Positions 17,008-26,089 of a stretch of DNA of 64,000 nucleotides are shown piece after piece. Under the pieces are notes generated by a model. The model made no database searches. It saw only the letters and a list, made by a program, of their open reading frames with translations, and was not told the DNA's origin. Positions within the stretch are counted from its first letter, which is position 1. Each line of letters starts with the position of its first letter. The stretch covers positions 241,001 to 305,000 of the forward strand of contig NZ_LNRU01000007.1 of the NCBI RefSeq assembly GCF_001468225.1, read 5' to 3'. This DNA comes from Sphingopyxis sp. H053 (lineage in GTDB: Bacteria > Pseudomonadota > Alphaproteobacteria > Sphingomonadales > Sphingomonadaceae). The translations under genes and the position numbers were made by a program.

Positions 17008-17047
17008 GAGCGATTTCAGGCCAAAGAGGCATTTGGCCGCTCTTTTT
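17008..17047 (+). terminator. Strong intrinsic terminator upstream of the PAS gene
   Basis: Outer pair GAGC/GCTC enclosing GGCCAAA-GAGGCA-TTTGGCC, followed by TTTTT (17043-17047). It reads as a Rho-independent terminator on the plus strand, yet no plus-strand gene ends upstream of it for nearly 2 kb. It therefore probably ends a small RNA from 16.86-17.0 kb or acts as an attenuator for the gene at 17170. Confidence 0.6.
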
Positions 17048-17169
17048 GCCGTACAATCGCGTCGCGAAGCGCGGCGGCGCAAAGCGCGGATCGCCCCCGC
17101 CATCGTTTACGCCGCTTTTACCAGTCCCGGTGCATAAGATTTACCGATGTTTGCGACTGGGGACAAATG

Positions 17170-18528
17170 ATGGACAGCATGCGCGGACTGCTTTCGGGCA
17201 GCCACGACCAGGAGGATGGAGCGATCGACGCGCCCGCGTCCGTCGGCGTCGACGAACGGCGGATGCAGGTTCGGGCCTATAATTACTGGGCCTCGCTGCT
17301 CGCCGACCGCGCTTATCCGTCGGTCGAGGACCTCGACCTCGACGGCGCCGATTTCGGCTCGCACTCGGTATTGCTCGACTTCACCGCCGGGGTCGAAAAC
17401 CCCGGACTCGCCTTCCTCGGCGACACGCTGCGCGAAGAATCGCAGATCGACGAGGACGTCCATTATATCAGCCAGATTCCGGGCCGATCCCTGCTGTCGC
17501 GCCTCACCGACCATTATCTCCAGATCATCGCCAACCGTGCGCCGATCGGCTTCGAGGCCGAGTTCGTCAACGATCGCGGCACGACGATCATGTACCGCGG
17601 CATCTTGCTGCCCTTTTCGTCCGACGACGACACGATCGATTTCATCATGGGTGTGATCAACTGGAAGGAGGCTGTTGCCGCCGACCAGGCCGAGGAACTG
17701 CAGCTGTCGGTCGAACAGGCGCTGCGCAGCGCCGCGCCGCTGACCGCGCCGGTGCCCGTGTGGGCCGATGGTCCCGACTCGCAGCATCTCGACGACGATG
17801 TCGCGGTCGATGCGGCCCCCGGTTTCGCCGGGCTGGGCAAGGATGAAGAGCTCTTGCTGGATGCCGAGGTCGAGGCGGACGAAGACGACGGGGACGCGGA
17901 CGAGGTGCCGGTCGATCCGGGGCAGGATGCCGAACTCGCCGACTGGCTCGCGCTCGCACGCGAAACCGCCGAACGCGCGATCGCCGCCGACAGCCGGAGT
18001 CGCGGTGCGCTCTATCAGGCGGTCGGCAAGGCGTGGGATTTCGCGCTCGCCGCCGAGGAGCAGCCCGACGCCTTTGCCGCGCTGCTCGACGACGCCGGGC
18101 TGGCGATGCAGGAGCGCGCACCGATGACCCCGGTCGTGAAGCTGGTTTTCGGCGCGACCTATGACAAGACGCGGCTTGCCGAATATGCCTGCGTGCTCGG
18201 TCATGCCAAGGACGAAGGCGTGGGGCGCGGCGAACTCAGCGCCTATCTCGACCGCTATCCGGGCGGGCTCAAGGGGCTGGTCAAGGACGCGCGCGCGCGC
18301 CGCAAGCCGGCCGACGCCGCCGAACGTCCCGACGAGACGCTCGACGCATTGCGCCGCGCGCACCCGGCGCTCATCCTTGAGCATGACGCCGGCGGCGCCG
18401 AATTCGTCGTGCTGATCGCGCGCGCGATGCCGGGCGGGCACATCGGCATCGTCGCCAAGGCGGCCGACGATCCGGCGCTGGTGGCGAAGCTGGCGAAGAA
18501 GGCGGTTCCGATCACGCAGAACGGCTGA
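17170..18528 (+). CDS. PAS_5 (DUF1457) domain regulatory protein
   Basis: 452 residues from ATG 17170, chosen because GGGGA lies six bases upstream; the adjacent ATG 17167 is too close. The N-terminal half matches the PAS_5 family (SRLTDHYLQIIANRAPIGFE, then YRGILLPFSSDDDTIDFIMGVINW). The middle is very acidic (VEADEDDGDADEVP), and the C-terminal half is helical and Ala-rich without a recognised domain. PAS_5 proteins are alphaproteobacterial and poorly characterised, probably sensory or adaptor proteins. Nothing here is a kinase or a DNA-binding domain. Confidence 0.85.
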   Translation: MDSMRGLLSGSHDQEDGAIDAPASVGVDERRMQVRAYNYWASLLADRAYPSVEDLDLDGADFGSHSVLLDFTAGVENPGLAFLGDTLREESQIDEDVHYISQIPGRSLLSRLTDHYLQIIANRAPIGFEAEFVNDRGTTIMYRGILLPFSSDDDTIDFIMGVINWKEAVAADQAEELQLSVEQALRSAAPLTAPVPVWADGPDSQHLDDDVAVDAAPGFAGLGKDEELLLDAEVEADEDDGDADEVPVDPGQDAELADWLALARETAERAIAADSRSRGALYQAVGKAWDFALAAEEQPDAFAALLDDAGLAMQERAPMTPVVKLVFGATYDKTRLAEYACVLGHAKDEGVGRGELSAYLDRYPGGLKGLVKDARARRKPADAAERPDETLDALRRAHPALILEHDAGGAEFVVLIARAMPGGHIGIVAKAADDPALVAKLAKKAVPITQNG

Positions 18529-18691
18529 GAGCGTTCACGCAACAGAAAATCCGAAAATTGAAATTATTTTACGCGGGCGCGCGAACGAGGTCTTGAGCCG
18601 CGCGCCGCTGAGGCGCATAGGGGGCGGCAGCGAACGGGCCCCCGCCGATCGTCGGCTGGGTCCCCCTCTTTGGTTCGGGATGCTGCACTTT

Positions 18692-21600
18692 ATGTCTCAG
18701 AATTTGTCCGACACGCCGGAAACGGACACCACCACCACCGCCAAAATTCCTTCGAAAATAGCCGCCGCCTATCTGGCGGCGCTGCGTGGCAGCGCGCTGC
18801 CGGGCGAGGGCGACGATATGGACAAGGCGGCGCTCGCCGACGCGAGCCAGTTCGCCGCGCGCGCTGCGCTCGATCGCGCCGAAGCGACCCCGTCGCTGCT
18901 CCTCGAACCGATCGCTGCCGACGGCACCGACCGCCGCATGCGGCTCGTGATCATCAACGACGATATGCCCTTCCTCGTCGATTCGACCTCGCAGGCGGTC
19001 GCCGCGCAGGGGCTGGCGGTCCACCGCATCCTTCACCCCGTCGTCGCGGTGAAGCGCGATGCCAAGGGGCATCTGCAGGAAGCGGGCGAGGGCGGAACGC
19101 GCGAGTCGGTCATCTATATCGAGCTTGAGCGCGGCGATGCGCGCGCGCGCCGGCGCCTGCTCGACGGGCTCGAAGCCGCGCTGCGCGACGTCCGCGCGGC
19201 GGTACGCGACTGGCGCGCGATGCGCGCCGCGATGCTCGCCGACGCCGCGATGCGCGTCGAGGGCGAAGCCGCCGAACTGCTGCGCTGGTTCGAGGGCGGC
19301 TCGATGACCCAGCTTGGCCATGAGTGGCGGACGCGCGATGGCAAGGTTCAGGATTCGCTGGGGATCAGCGAGAGCAGCGAAAGCCAGCTGCTTTCACCGG
19401 CTGCACTCGAAGCCGCCTTCGCATGGTTCGACAAGGGCGGCCATGCGCCGCTGCTGATCAAGTCGAACCGGCTGTCGGCGGTGCACCGCCGCGTGCTGCT
19501 CGACCTCGTCATCGTGCCCGAAGTGAAGGGCAAGAAGGTCGAGCGGCTGTCGATCCATGCCGGCCTGTGGACGAGCCAGGCGCTGTCGGCGCCGCCCGCG
19601 AAGGTGCCAATGCTGCGCGCGCAGCTCGAAGCACTGATGGCGAAGTTCGGCTTCGATCCCACGGGCCACGCGGGCAAGGCGCTCGCGCATGCGCTGACCG
19701 CGCTGCCGCACGACCTGCTGATCGCGTTCGACGCCGCCTCGCTCGAAGAGCTGGTGCTGACCTCGATGTCGATCACCGACCGGCCGCGGCCGAAGGTGGT
19801 GACGGTGCAGAGCGCGCTGGGCCGCCACCTGTTCGCCTTTGTCTGGTTGCCGCGCGACGAAGTGTCGACCGGCCGCCGCCTCGCGGTCGAATCGCTGCTG
19901 GTGCGCGAAGCGAAAGCCGGCGTGATCGGCTGGACGATGGTGCTCGAAGACGGCGGCGCGGCGCTGCTGCGCTACACGCTCGACCTGCGCAGCGGCGGCG
20001 TTGTTCCCGATACCGAGGCGCTCAACGCGCAGCTCGAACAGATGGTGCGCGGCTGGCAGCCCGAGGTTGAGGCGGCGCTGGCGAAGCGCGGCGAACCGGG
20101 CCGCGCGGCAGCACTCGCGGCGCGCTTTGCGCCGACCTTCCCGCCCAATTACCGCAACCTCTATAATCCCGAGGAAGCGGCGCGCGACATCCTGCGCCTG
20201 CGCGATCTCGACGCCGCCAACCCGCGCAGCGTGCGCCTCGCGCGCAAGAGCCTCGACGGCGACGATCGCCTGCGGCTCAAAGTTTATAGCGCGGCCGGCC
20301 CGCTCGCGCTGTCCGCGGTCGTCCCCGCGCTTGAACATTTCGGCTTCGAGGTGCTCGAGGAAATCCCGACCGCGCTGAACAGCCGCGCCCCCGGCGCCGA
20401 GGGCGACGACGAGCAGGCGATCGTGATCCACGATTTCACCTTGCGGCTGCCCGCCAACGTCGACGAGCTCGCGCTGCTTCCTTATGCCGAAGTGCTCGAG
20501 GGCGCGATCGCGGCGGTGCTCGACGGGCGCGCCGAGAATGACGCGTTCAACGAGCTGGTGCTCACCAACCAGACCGACCCGCGCGCGATCGTCTGGCTGC
20601 GCGCCTGGTTCCGCTATCTGCGTCAGGGCGGCTCGGCTTACGGCATGGACACGGTCGTCAGCGCGCTGCGCCATGCGCCCGCGCTGACCGCCGCGCTGAT
20701 CGAGCGTTTCGCGGCGCTCCACGATCCGAAGGCGCGCGATGCGAAGCGCGCCGAGGCACTCGAAGCCGACATCATGGCGGGCTTTGCCGACATCAAGTCG
20801 ATCGACGAGGATCGCATCCTCCGCCTGTTCCACGCGGTGATCGGCGCAACGCTGCGCACCAACGCCTTTGCGCCCGCCGCCGAAGAAGCGCTGGCGTTCA
20901 AGATCGACAGCGCGCAGGTTCCCGGCCTGCCCAAGCCGCTGCCGTGGCGCGAAGTGTGGGTCTATTCGCCGCGCGTCGAGGGCATTCACCTGCGCGCCGG
21001 CCCGGTCGCGCGTGGCGGTCTCCGCTGGTCCGACCGCCGCGACGACTTCCGCACCGAAATCCTCGGGCTGATGAAAGCGCAGCGCGTCAAGAATGCCGTG
21101 ATCGTGCCGACCGGCGCGAAGGGCGGCTTTTATCCCAAGGCGCTGCCCGACGTGTCGCTCGACCGCGATGCCTGGTTTGCCGAGGGCACCGAATGCTATC
21201 GCATCTTCATCCGGTCCTTGCTGTCGATCACCGACAATCTGGTCGCGGGCAAGGTCGTGCATCCGAAGGGCGTCGTGATCCACGACGGCGACGATCCTTA
21301 TTTCGTCGTCGCCGCCGACAAGGGCACCGCGACCTTCTCCGATGTCGCCAATGGGCTCGCGATGGAGCGCGACTTCTGGCTCGGCGACGCGTTCGCGAGC
21401 GGCGGGTCGAAGGGTTATGACCATAAGGCGATGGGCATCACCGCCAAGGGCGCGTGGCTGTCGGTCCGGCGCCACTTCGCCGAAATGGGCGTCGATGTGC
21501 AGACCGACACGATCCGCGTCGCCGGCTGCGGCGACATGTCGGGCGACGTGTTCGGCAACGGCATGCTGCTGTCGAAGGCGATCCAGCTGACCGCCGCCTT

Positions 21601-23389
21601 CGACCATCGCCACATCTTCCTCGACCCCAATCCCGATCCGGCGAAGAGCTGGAAGGAACGCGAGCGGATGTTCAACCTGCCGCGCTCATCCTGGGCCGAT
21701 TATAACGCCAAGCTGATCTCGAAGGGCGGCGGCATCTTCCCGCGCAGCCAGAAGAGCATAACGCTGACCCCTGAAGTGCAGGCGCTGCTCGGCCTGTCGG
21801 TCTCCGAAATCGACCCGGTGTCGCTCATTTCGGCGATCCTCAAGGCGCCGGTCGACCTGCTGTGGTTCGGCGGCATCGGCACCTATGTGAAGGCCGCGAG
21901 CCAGAATAATGCCGAGGTCGGCGATCCCGCGAACGACGCGCTGCGCGTCGATGCCGAGGATCTGCGCGTCAAGGCGGTCGGCGAGGGTGCGAACCTTGGC
22001 ACGACGCAGGCGGCGCGCATCGCCTTCTCGGCGAAGGGCGGGCGGATCAACACCGACTTCATCGACAATAGTGCGGGCGTCGATTGCTCGGATAATGAGG
22101 TCAATATCAAGATCGCCTTGAACCGCGAGATGGCCGAAGGGCGCCTGTCGCAGGACGACCGCGACGCGCTGCTCGTGCGCATGACCGACAATGTGTCGGA
22201 GCTGGTGCTCGAGGACAACCGGCTGCAGGCGCTCGCGCTGTCGATCGCCGAAAAGGGCGGATCGGCGGCGGTGCCGTCGCTCGTCCGGCTGATGGAGACG
22301 TTCGAGGCATCGGGCCGGCTCGACCGCAAGGTCGAGGGGCTCGCGGCGAACGACGAACTGCTCCGCCGCGCCGCCGAAGGCCGCGGGCTGACGCGCCCCG
22401 AACTGGCGGTGCTGCTGTCGACCGCGAAACTCGCGCTGCAGGATGCGATCGAGAACAGCGACCTCCCCGACGACCCGGCGCTCGGCAGCGACCTTGCCGC
22501 GGCCTTCCCCGACGAGATGCAGCGCGATTTTGCGGCTGCGATCGCCGATCACCAGCTGCGCCGCGAAATCATCGCGACGAAGATCGCGAACCGCATCATC
22601 AACCGCATGGGCATCGTCCATCCCTTCGAGCTCGTCGAAGAGGAAGGCTGCGCGCTCGGCGATATCGCCGCGGCGTTCGTCGCGGTCGAACGGCTGCTCG
22701 AAATGCCGGCGATCTGGGACGCGCTCGACGAAGCGAAGATCGACGAGAGCATCCGCCTGTCGCTGTTCAGCCAGGCCGCGTCGGCGATGACCTCGCAAAT
22801 GGCCGACCTGCTGCGCGTGACGCAGACATTGTCGCAGCCGGGTCCCGTCGTCGCGCGGCTCGAACCCGGCGTCGACCGCCTCAACGCGAGTGTCGACGCG
22901 CTGCTCAGCCCTTCGGTCAAGCATCAATGGGACATGCTGACGCAGCAACTGCTCGACGCGGGCGCGCCCGAGGCGCTGACCGCGTCGGTCGTGCGGCTGT
23001 TCAAGACCGACGGCGCGATCGGCATCGTCGACCTTGCCGAACGGCGCGGCGACGACGAGGTCGCGGTGACCAGCGCCTTCACCCATCTGGGCGAAGCGCT
23101 GGGGCTCGACTGGGCGCAGACGCTGGCGGCGCATATGAGCCCCGCCGATCCGTGGGAACGCCTGCTCGTCAACAGCCTCGCGCGCGATTTCCAGCAGATG
23201 CGGCTGACCTTCCTCGCCGGGCTGCCGAAGGGCGATCTCGACGCGGCGGTGACCAAATGGCTCGCCGATCATGCGCCGCGGGTCGAGCAGTTCCGCGCGA
23301 CGGTCGACCGGGCGCGGATGATCCCGAACCCGAACGGCGCGATGCTGTCGCATATCGCCGGGCAGGCACGCGGGCTCCTGGGGCGGTAA
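18692..23389 (+). CDS. gdhB: NAD-specific glutamate dehydrogenase, large (180-kDa) class
   Basis: About 1565 residues from ATG 18692 (MSQNLSDTPETD); an in-frame ATG at 18680 is also possible. The size and the catalytic core are those of the giant bacterial NAD-GDH family. The core has GGLRWSDRRDDFRTEILGL around 774-792, VPTGAKGGF around 805 and GGIGTYVKA around 1065. The long N-terminal part contains ACT-like and helical regulatory regions. It deaminates glutamate to 2-oxoglutarate in catabolism. The stop shares one base with the next start (TAATG), so the downstream ATP-grasp protein is probably co-translated. Confidence 0.95.
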   Translation: MSQNLSDTPETDTTTTAKIPSKIAAAYLAALRGSALPGEGDDMDKAALADASQFAARAALDRAEATPSLLLEPIAADGTDRRMRLVIINDDMPFLVDSTSQAVAAQGLAVHRILHPVVAVKRDAKGHLQEAGEGGTRESVIYIELERGDARARRRLLDGLEAALRDVRAAVRDWRAMRAAMLADAAMRVEGEAAELLRWFEGGSMTQLGHEWRTRDGKVQDSLGISESSESQLLSPAALEAAFAWFDKGGHAPLLIKSNRLSAVHRRVLLDLVIVPEVKGKKVERLSIHAGLWTSQALSAPPAKVPMLRAQLEALMAKFGFDPTGHAGKALAHALTALPHDLLIAFDAASLEELVLTSMSITDRPRPKVVTVQSALGRHLFAFVWLPRDEVSTGRRLAVESLLVREAKAGVIGWTMVLEDGGAALLRYTLDLRSGGVVPDTEALNAQLEQMVRGWQPEVEAALAKRGEPGRAAALAARFAPTFPPNYRNLYNPEEAARDILRLRDLDAANPRSVRLARKSLDGDDRLRLKVYSAAGPLALSAVVPALEHFGFEVLEEIPTALNSRAPGAEGDDEQAIVIHDFTLRLPANVDELALLPYAEVLEGAIAAVLDGRAENDAFNELVLTNQTDPRAIVWLRAWFRYLRQGGSAYGMDTVVSALRHAPALTAALIERFAALHDPKARDAKRAEALEADIMAGFADIKSIDEDRILRLFHAVIGATLRTNAFAPAAEEALAFKIDSAQVPGLPKPLPWREVWVYSPRVEGIHLRAGPVARGGLRWSDRRDDFRTEILGLMKAQRVKNAVIVPTGAKGGFYPKALPDVSLDRDAWFAEGTECYRIFIRSLLSITDNLVAGKVVHPKGVVIHDGDDPYFVVAADKGTATFSDVANGLAMERDFWLGDAFASGGSKGYDHKAMGITAKGAWLSVRRHFAEMGVDVQTDTIRVAGCGDMSGDVFGNGMLLSKAIQLTAAFDHRHIFLDPNPDPAKSWKERERMFNLPRSSWADYNAKLISKGGGIFPRSQKSITLTPEVQALLGLSVSEIDPVSLISAILKAPVDLLWFGGIGTYVKAASQNNAEVGDPANDALRVDAEDLRVKAVGEGANLGTTQAARIAFSAKGGRINTDFIDNSAGVDCSDNEVNIKIALNREMAEGRLSQDDRDALLVRMTDNVSELVLEDNRLQALALSIAEKGGSAAVPSLVRLMETFEASGRLDRKVEGLAANDELLRRAAEGRGLTRPELAVLLSTAKLALQDAIENSDLPDDPALGSDLAAAFPDEMQRDFAAAIADHQLRREIIATKIANRIINRMGIVHPFELVEEEGCALGDIAAAFVAVERLLEMPAIWDALDEAKIDESIRLSLFSQAASAMTSQMADLLRVTQTLSQPGPVVARLEPGVDRLNASVDALLSPSVKHQWDMLTQQLLDAGAPEALTASVVRLFKTDGAIGIVDLAERRGDDEVAVTSAFTHLGEALGLDWAQTLAAHMSPADPWERLLVNSLARDFQQMRLTFLAGLPKGDLDAAVTKWLADHAPRVEQFRATVDRARMIPNPNGAMLSHIAGQARGLLGR

Positions 23390-24246
23390 TGCCGTTTCAG
23401 CCCCGCGTCGCGATCCTCGTCCCGGCGCCCGACTATTATGAAAAGTGGCAGCCCGCTTTCGCCCGCAAGGCGGCGGCGCTGACCGCGGCCGGGCTGATCG
23501 TCGAGCAGCGGGTGTGGACCGATCCCGGCGATTTGTCGGCTTATGATCTGGTGCTGCCGCTCTTCGCGTGGGGCTATCAGCGCGACGTCGCGGGCTGGTA
23601 CGCGCTGCTCGACCGGCTTGAGGAAGCCGGCCTGCCGGTGGTCAACCCGGTGGCGGTGCTGCGCTGGAACAGCGACAAAGCCTATCTCGGCGAACTCGGC
23701 GCAAAGGGTGTCGCGGTTGTGCCGACGGTCGAGGTCGCGGCACTCGACGACGCGAGCCTGACCGAAGCGATGTCCGAGCTCGCGACCGACGAGGTGGTGA
23801 TCAAGCCCGCGATCTCGGGCGGCGCCGACGGGACGCATCGTATCGTACCGGGTGTGCCGATTCCCGCCGATGCCCACGGCGCCCGGCGGCTGGTCCAGCC
23901 GCTGATGCCCGGCATCCTGACCGAGGGCGAATATTCGCTTTTCTTCTTTGCCGGCAAGTTCAGCCACGCGATCGTCAAGCGCCCGGCTTCGGGCGACTTT
24001 CGCGTGCAGGAACAGTTCGGCGGGCGCGAAGAGCCGTGGGACGCGAGCGACGCCGCGCAGACCCTCGCCGCAGCGGCGCTGGCGGCCGCACCAGCGCCGC
24101 CGGTCTATGCGCGCGTCGACATGGTCGGCGATGCCGCGGGCAAGCTCCACATCATGGAACTCGAACTGATCGAACCGTCGCTGTTCCTGCATCATGCGCC
24201 CGACAAGGGGGCGGCGTTCGGGCTGGCGGTCTACGGCGCGATCTGA
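23389..24246 (+). CDS. ATP-grasp family protein coupled to glutamate dehydrogenase
   Basis: 285 residues. The fold is suggested by the N-terminal Rossmann-like segment (VAILVPAPDYYEKW), WNSDKAYLGELGAKGVAVVPT, VIKPAISGGADGTH (the ATP lysine and glycine-rich loop) and the terminal metal-binding stretch IMELELIEPSLFLHH. It resembles the glutathione synthetase/RimK-like ATP-grasp set that joins a carboxylate to an amine or thiol. The substrate is unknown. A one-base overlap with gdhB suggests a glutamate- or amino-acid-related role. The 3' end overlaps the convergent gene at 24231 by 16 bp. Confidence 0.82.
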   Translation: MPFQPRVAILVPAPDYYEKWQPAFARKAAALTAAGLIVEQRVWTDPGDLSAYDLVLPLFAWGYQRDVAGWYALLDRLEEAGLPVVNPVAVLRWNSDKAYLGELGAKGVAVVPTVEVAALDDASLTEAMSELATDEVVIKPAISGGADGTHRIVPGVPIPADAHGARRLVQPLMPGILTEGEYSLFFFAGKFSHAIVKRPASGDFRVQEQFGGREEPWDASDAAQTLAAAALAAAPAPPVYARVDMVGDAAGKLHIMELELIEPSLFLHHAPDKGAAFGLAVYGAI

Positions 24247-24476
24247 CCGGGCCGGCCCCGCCACAGCCATTGCCGGATCGCCGAGGTCAGGTTCGGCGGA
24301 TCGTCGGCTTCCATCCGCTCGACATCGATGCGCGCGACGAGCGCGTTGACAGGTAAGGCCTGCCGCGCGGCTTCGGCTTCGAGCGCATCCCAGAACATCG
24401 GTTCGAGGCTGATCGAGGTCGGGTGACCCGCGATCGTCACCGAGCGCTTGACCGGCGGATGAAGCGGCGTGTTCAA
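24231..24476 (-). CDS. Ribbon-helix-helix domain protein
   Basis: 81 residues with a TTG start (24476) that overlaps the stop of the membrane protein upstream (TTGA). The sequence KRSVTIAGHPTSISLEPMFW followed by two helices (DALEAEAARQ, NALVARIDVERM) and SAIRQWLW is characteristic of the RHH_4-type family found beside assorted alphaproteobacterial genes. Such proteins dimerise and may bind DNA. The unusual start codon is supported only by the overlap and by the beginning of the conserved region. Confidence 0.75.
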   Translation of the reverse strand: MNTPLHPPVKRSVTIAGHPTSISLEPMFWDALEAEAARQALPVNALVARIDVERMEADDPPNLTSAIRQWLWRGRPGQIAP

Positions 24477-25015
24477 CGGCGGGCGCGCCAGCGCTGCAGG
24501 ATCAGCGCGGCGGCGATCAGTTCGATGATGCCGACGAGGATGCCGAGGTTGAGCGGAAGGCCGATGCCGAACAGCGCCAGCCCGGCGACGAGCAGGATGG
24601 CGCCGCCGAGCGCCCAATAGGCGATGTCACCATACATCGTCCGGAAGAGGAAATAGCGTGCGCCGACGATCGCGGCGAAGGTCGGGATCGCGAGGTCGGG
24701 CGCGCGGACGAGTAGCACCCATGCGATCAGCACGCCTACGAAGAGCGGGATCGTCGCCTCGATCGCGAGCGTTTCGAGCGGCTTGCCGATGGTGGCCCTG
24801 GGTGCCTTGAATGCAGCGCGTTCGATGAGGACACCGAGCGGATGGATCGTCATGCCGCCGAAAAAGAGCGCCGCGAAGGCGGCTGTGGTGCCGTGAAGCT
24901 GCCATATCGTTCCGGCGATCAGCCAGACGAGGCCCGAGACGAGGACGCCGGGGGCGCCGCCGGCATAAGCGCGCGCGAGGTCGTGCTGGGCGGCAGGGAG
25001 TGAGGCGTCGGTCAT
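24473..25015 (-). CDS. Multi-spanning membrane protein of unknown function
   Basis: 180 residues with about five hydrophobic helices (for example VLVSGLVWLIAGTIW, ATIPLFVGVLIAWVLLV, YWALGGAILLVAGLALFG). No charged or catalytic signature stands out. It resembles small uncharacterised membrane families such as DUF7010, but I am not sure. Its stop overlaps the TTG start of the ribbon-helix-helix gene, so the two are translationally coupled. Confidence 0.75.
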   Translation of the reverse strand: MTDASLPAAQHDLARAYAGGAPGVLVSGLVWLIAGTIWQLHGTTAAFAALFFGGMTIHPLGVLIERAAFKAPRATIGKPLETLAIEATIPLFVGVLIAWVLLVRAPDLAIPTFAAIVGARYFLFRTMYGDIAYWALGGAILLVAGLALFGIGLPLNLGILVGIIELIAAALILQRWRARR

Positions 25016-25165
25016 GCGCCGGGTGTAGCGACTTGATTCGCGGCGGCAAGGCCACAGCCGCGCCGCCGCGCCGTCCAAAATCGGGGTACGATTTATTTGG
25101 GGTGGCAGGGCATTTCGGCGCTCTGTAAACCGGCCAGCCGATCCGGCGCGAATGCAGACAGGCTT

Positions 25166-25918
25166 ATGACAGGACTTCAGGCGCTCACCGAAAAAGAAAA
25201 AGAGACGTTGCGCCTGCTCGTCGATGGCCATGACGCGAAATCGATGGCGCGGCATCTGGGACTGTCGGTCCACACGATCAACGAACGGCTGCGCGATGCG
25301 CGGCGCAAGATGTCGGCGTCGAGCAGCCGCGAGGCGGCGCGGCAGCTGCGCGAGATCGAACGGCAGGATCCCCAATTTCTGGCGGACAGGGTTTTGGGGG
25401 ATGCGGCCGCCGCCACCGACATGGAAGGGCTTCGGGCACCGGCCGGGACGCGGCGCATGTCGCGCCGCTTCGGCTGGATAGCCGGAGGAATATTCATGTC
25501 GATCAGCCTTGCTCTCTATGCCCTCGCGTCCCTGTCGGGGACCGCCGCGCCGTCTGCTGCGCCGAAGCCTGCTTCCGCCGCGCCCGCCGCCGAAACCGCC
25601 GCGGCACAGGCTGCGCGGCAGTGGCTTGCCCTCACCGACAAAAGCGACTGGCACGGCAGCTGGAATGCGACGGGGCAGGCGTTCAAATCGCTCAACACCA
25701 GCGAGCGGTGGGCCCAAGTGTCGGAGACGGTGCGCACGCCGCTCGGCGCGGTCGTCTCGCGCGAACTGATCGGCGAGGAATTTGTGCCCGCGCCGCCCTA
25801 TGGCTATCAGCTCGTCAAGTTCCGGACGAGCTATGCGAACAAGGCGGGGGCGATCGAAACGCTGTCGCTGGTTCGCGAGGGCGGCGCGTGGCGCGTGGTG
25901 GGGTGTACGATCGAGTAG
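25166..25918 (+). CDS. Membrane-anchored LuxR-type HTH protein with DUF4019 domain
   Basis: 250 residues. An N-terminal LuxR/GerE helix-turn-helix (about 5-50, LTEKEKETLRLLVDGHDAKS then HLGLSVHTINERLRDARRKM) is joined through a linker to one transmembrane helix (about 102-122). An Ala/Pro spacer leads to an outside DUF4019 domain (about 145-250, QWLALTDKSDWHGSWN through SLVREGGAWRVVGC). The layout, cytoplasmic DNA-binding and periplasmic sensing on one chain, suggests a one-component membrane regulator. The target and signal are unknown. Confidence 0.85.
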   Translation: MTGLQALTEKEKETLRLLVDGHDAKSMARHLGLSVHTINERLRDARRKMSASSSREAARQLREIERQDPQFLADRVLGDAAAATDMEGLRAPAGTRRMSRRFGWIAGGIFMSISLALYALASLSGTAAPSAAPKPASAAPAAETAAAQAARQWLALTDKSDWHGSWNATGQAFKSLNTSERWAQVSETVRTPLGAVVSRELIGEEFVPAPPYGYQLVKFRTSYANKAGAIETLSLVREGGAWRVVGCTIE

Positions 25919-26089
25919 GGGGAATGCGGGCGGCTTGGTGGGCGACGGCAAAGCCGCCGCCTGTCGTCAGACGGGTTCGGCGATCTTTCCGGATCGCCGC
26001 CCCGCTGGCCGTGCCGGGCCGTGGCTTCGCCACCGGTTTCCAGCTCGCCGTTCGCTGGCGCGAACGACATTGCTGGCGCCCTCGGCCCG

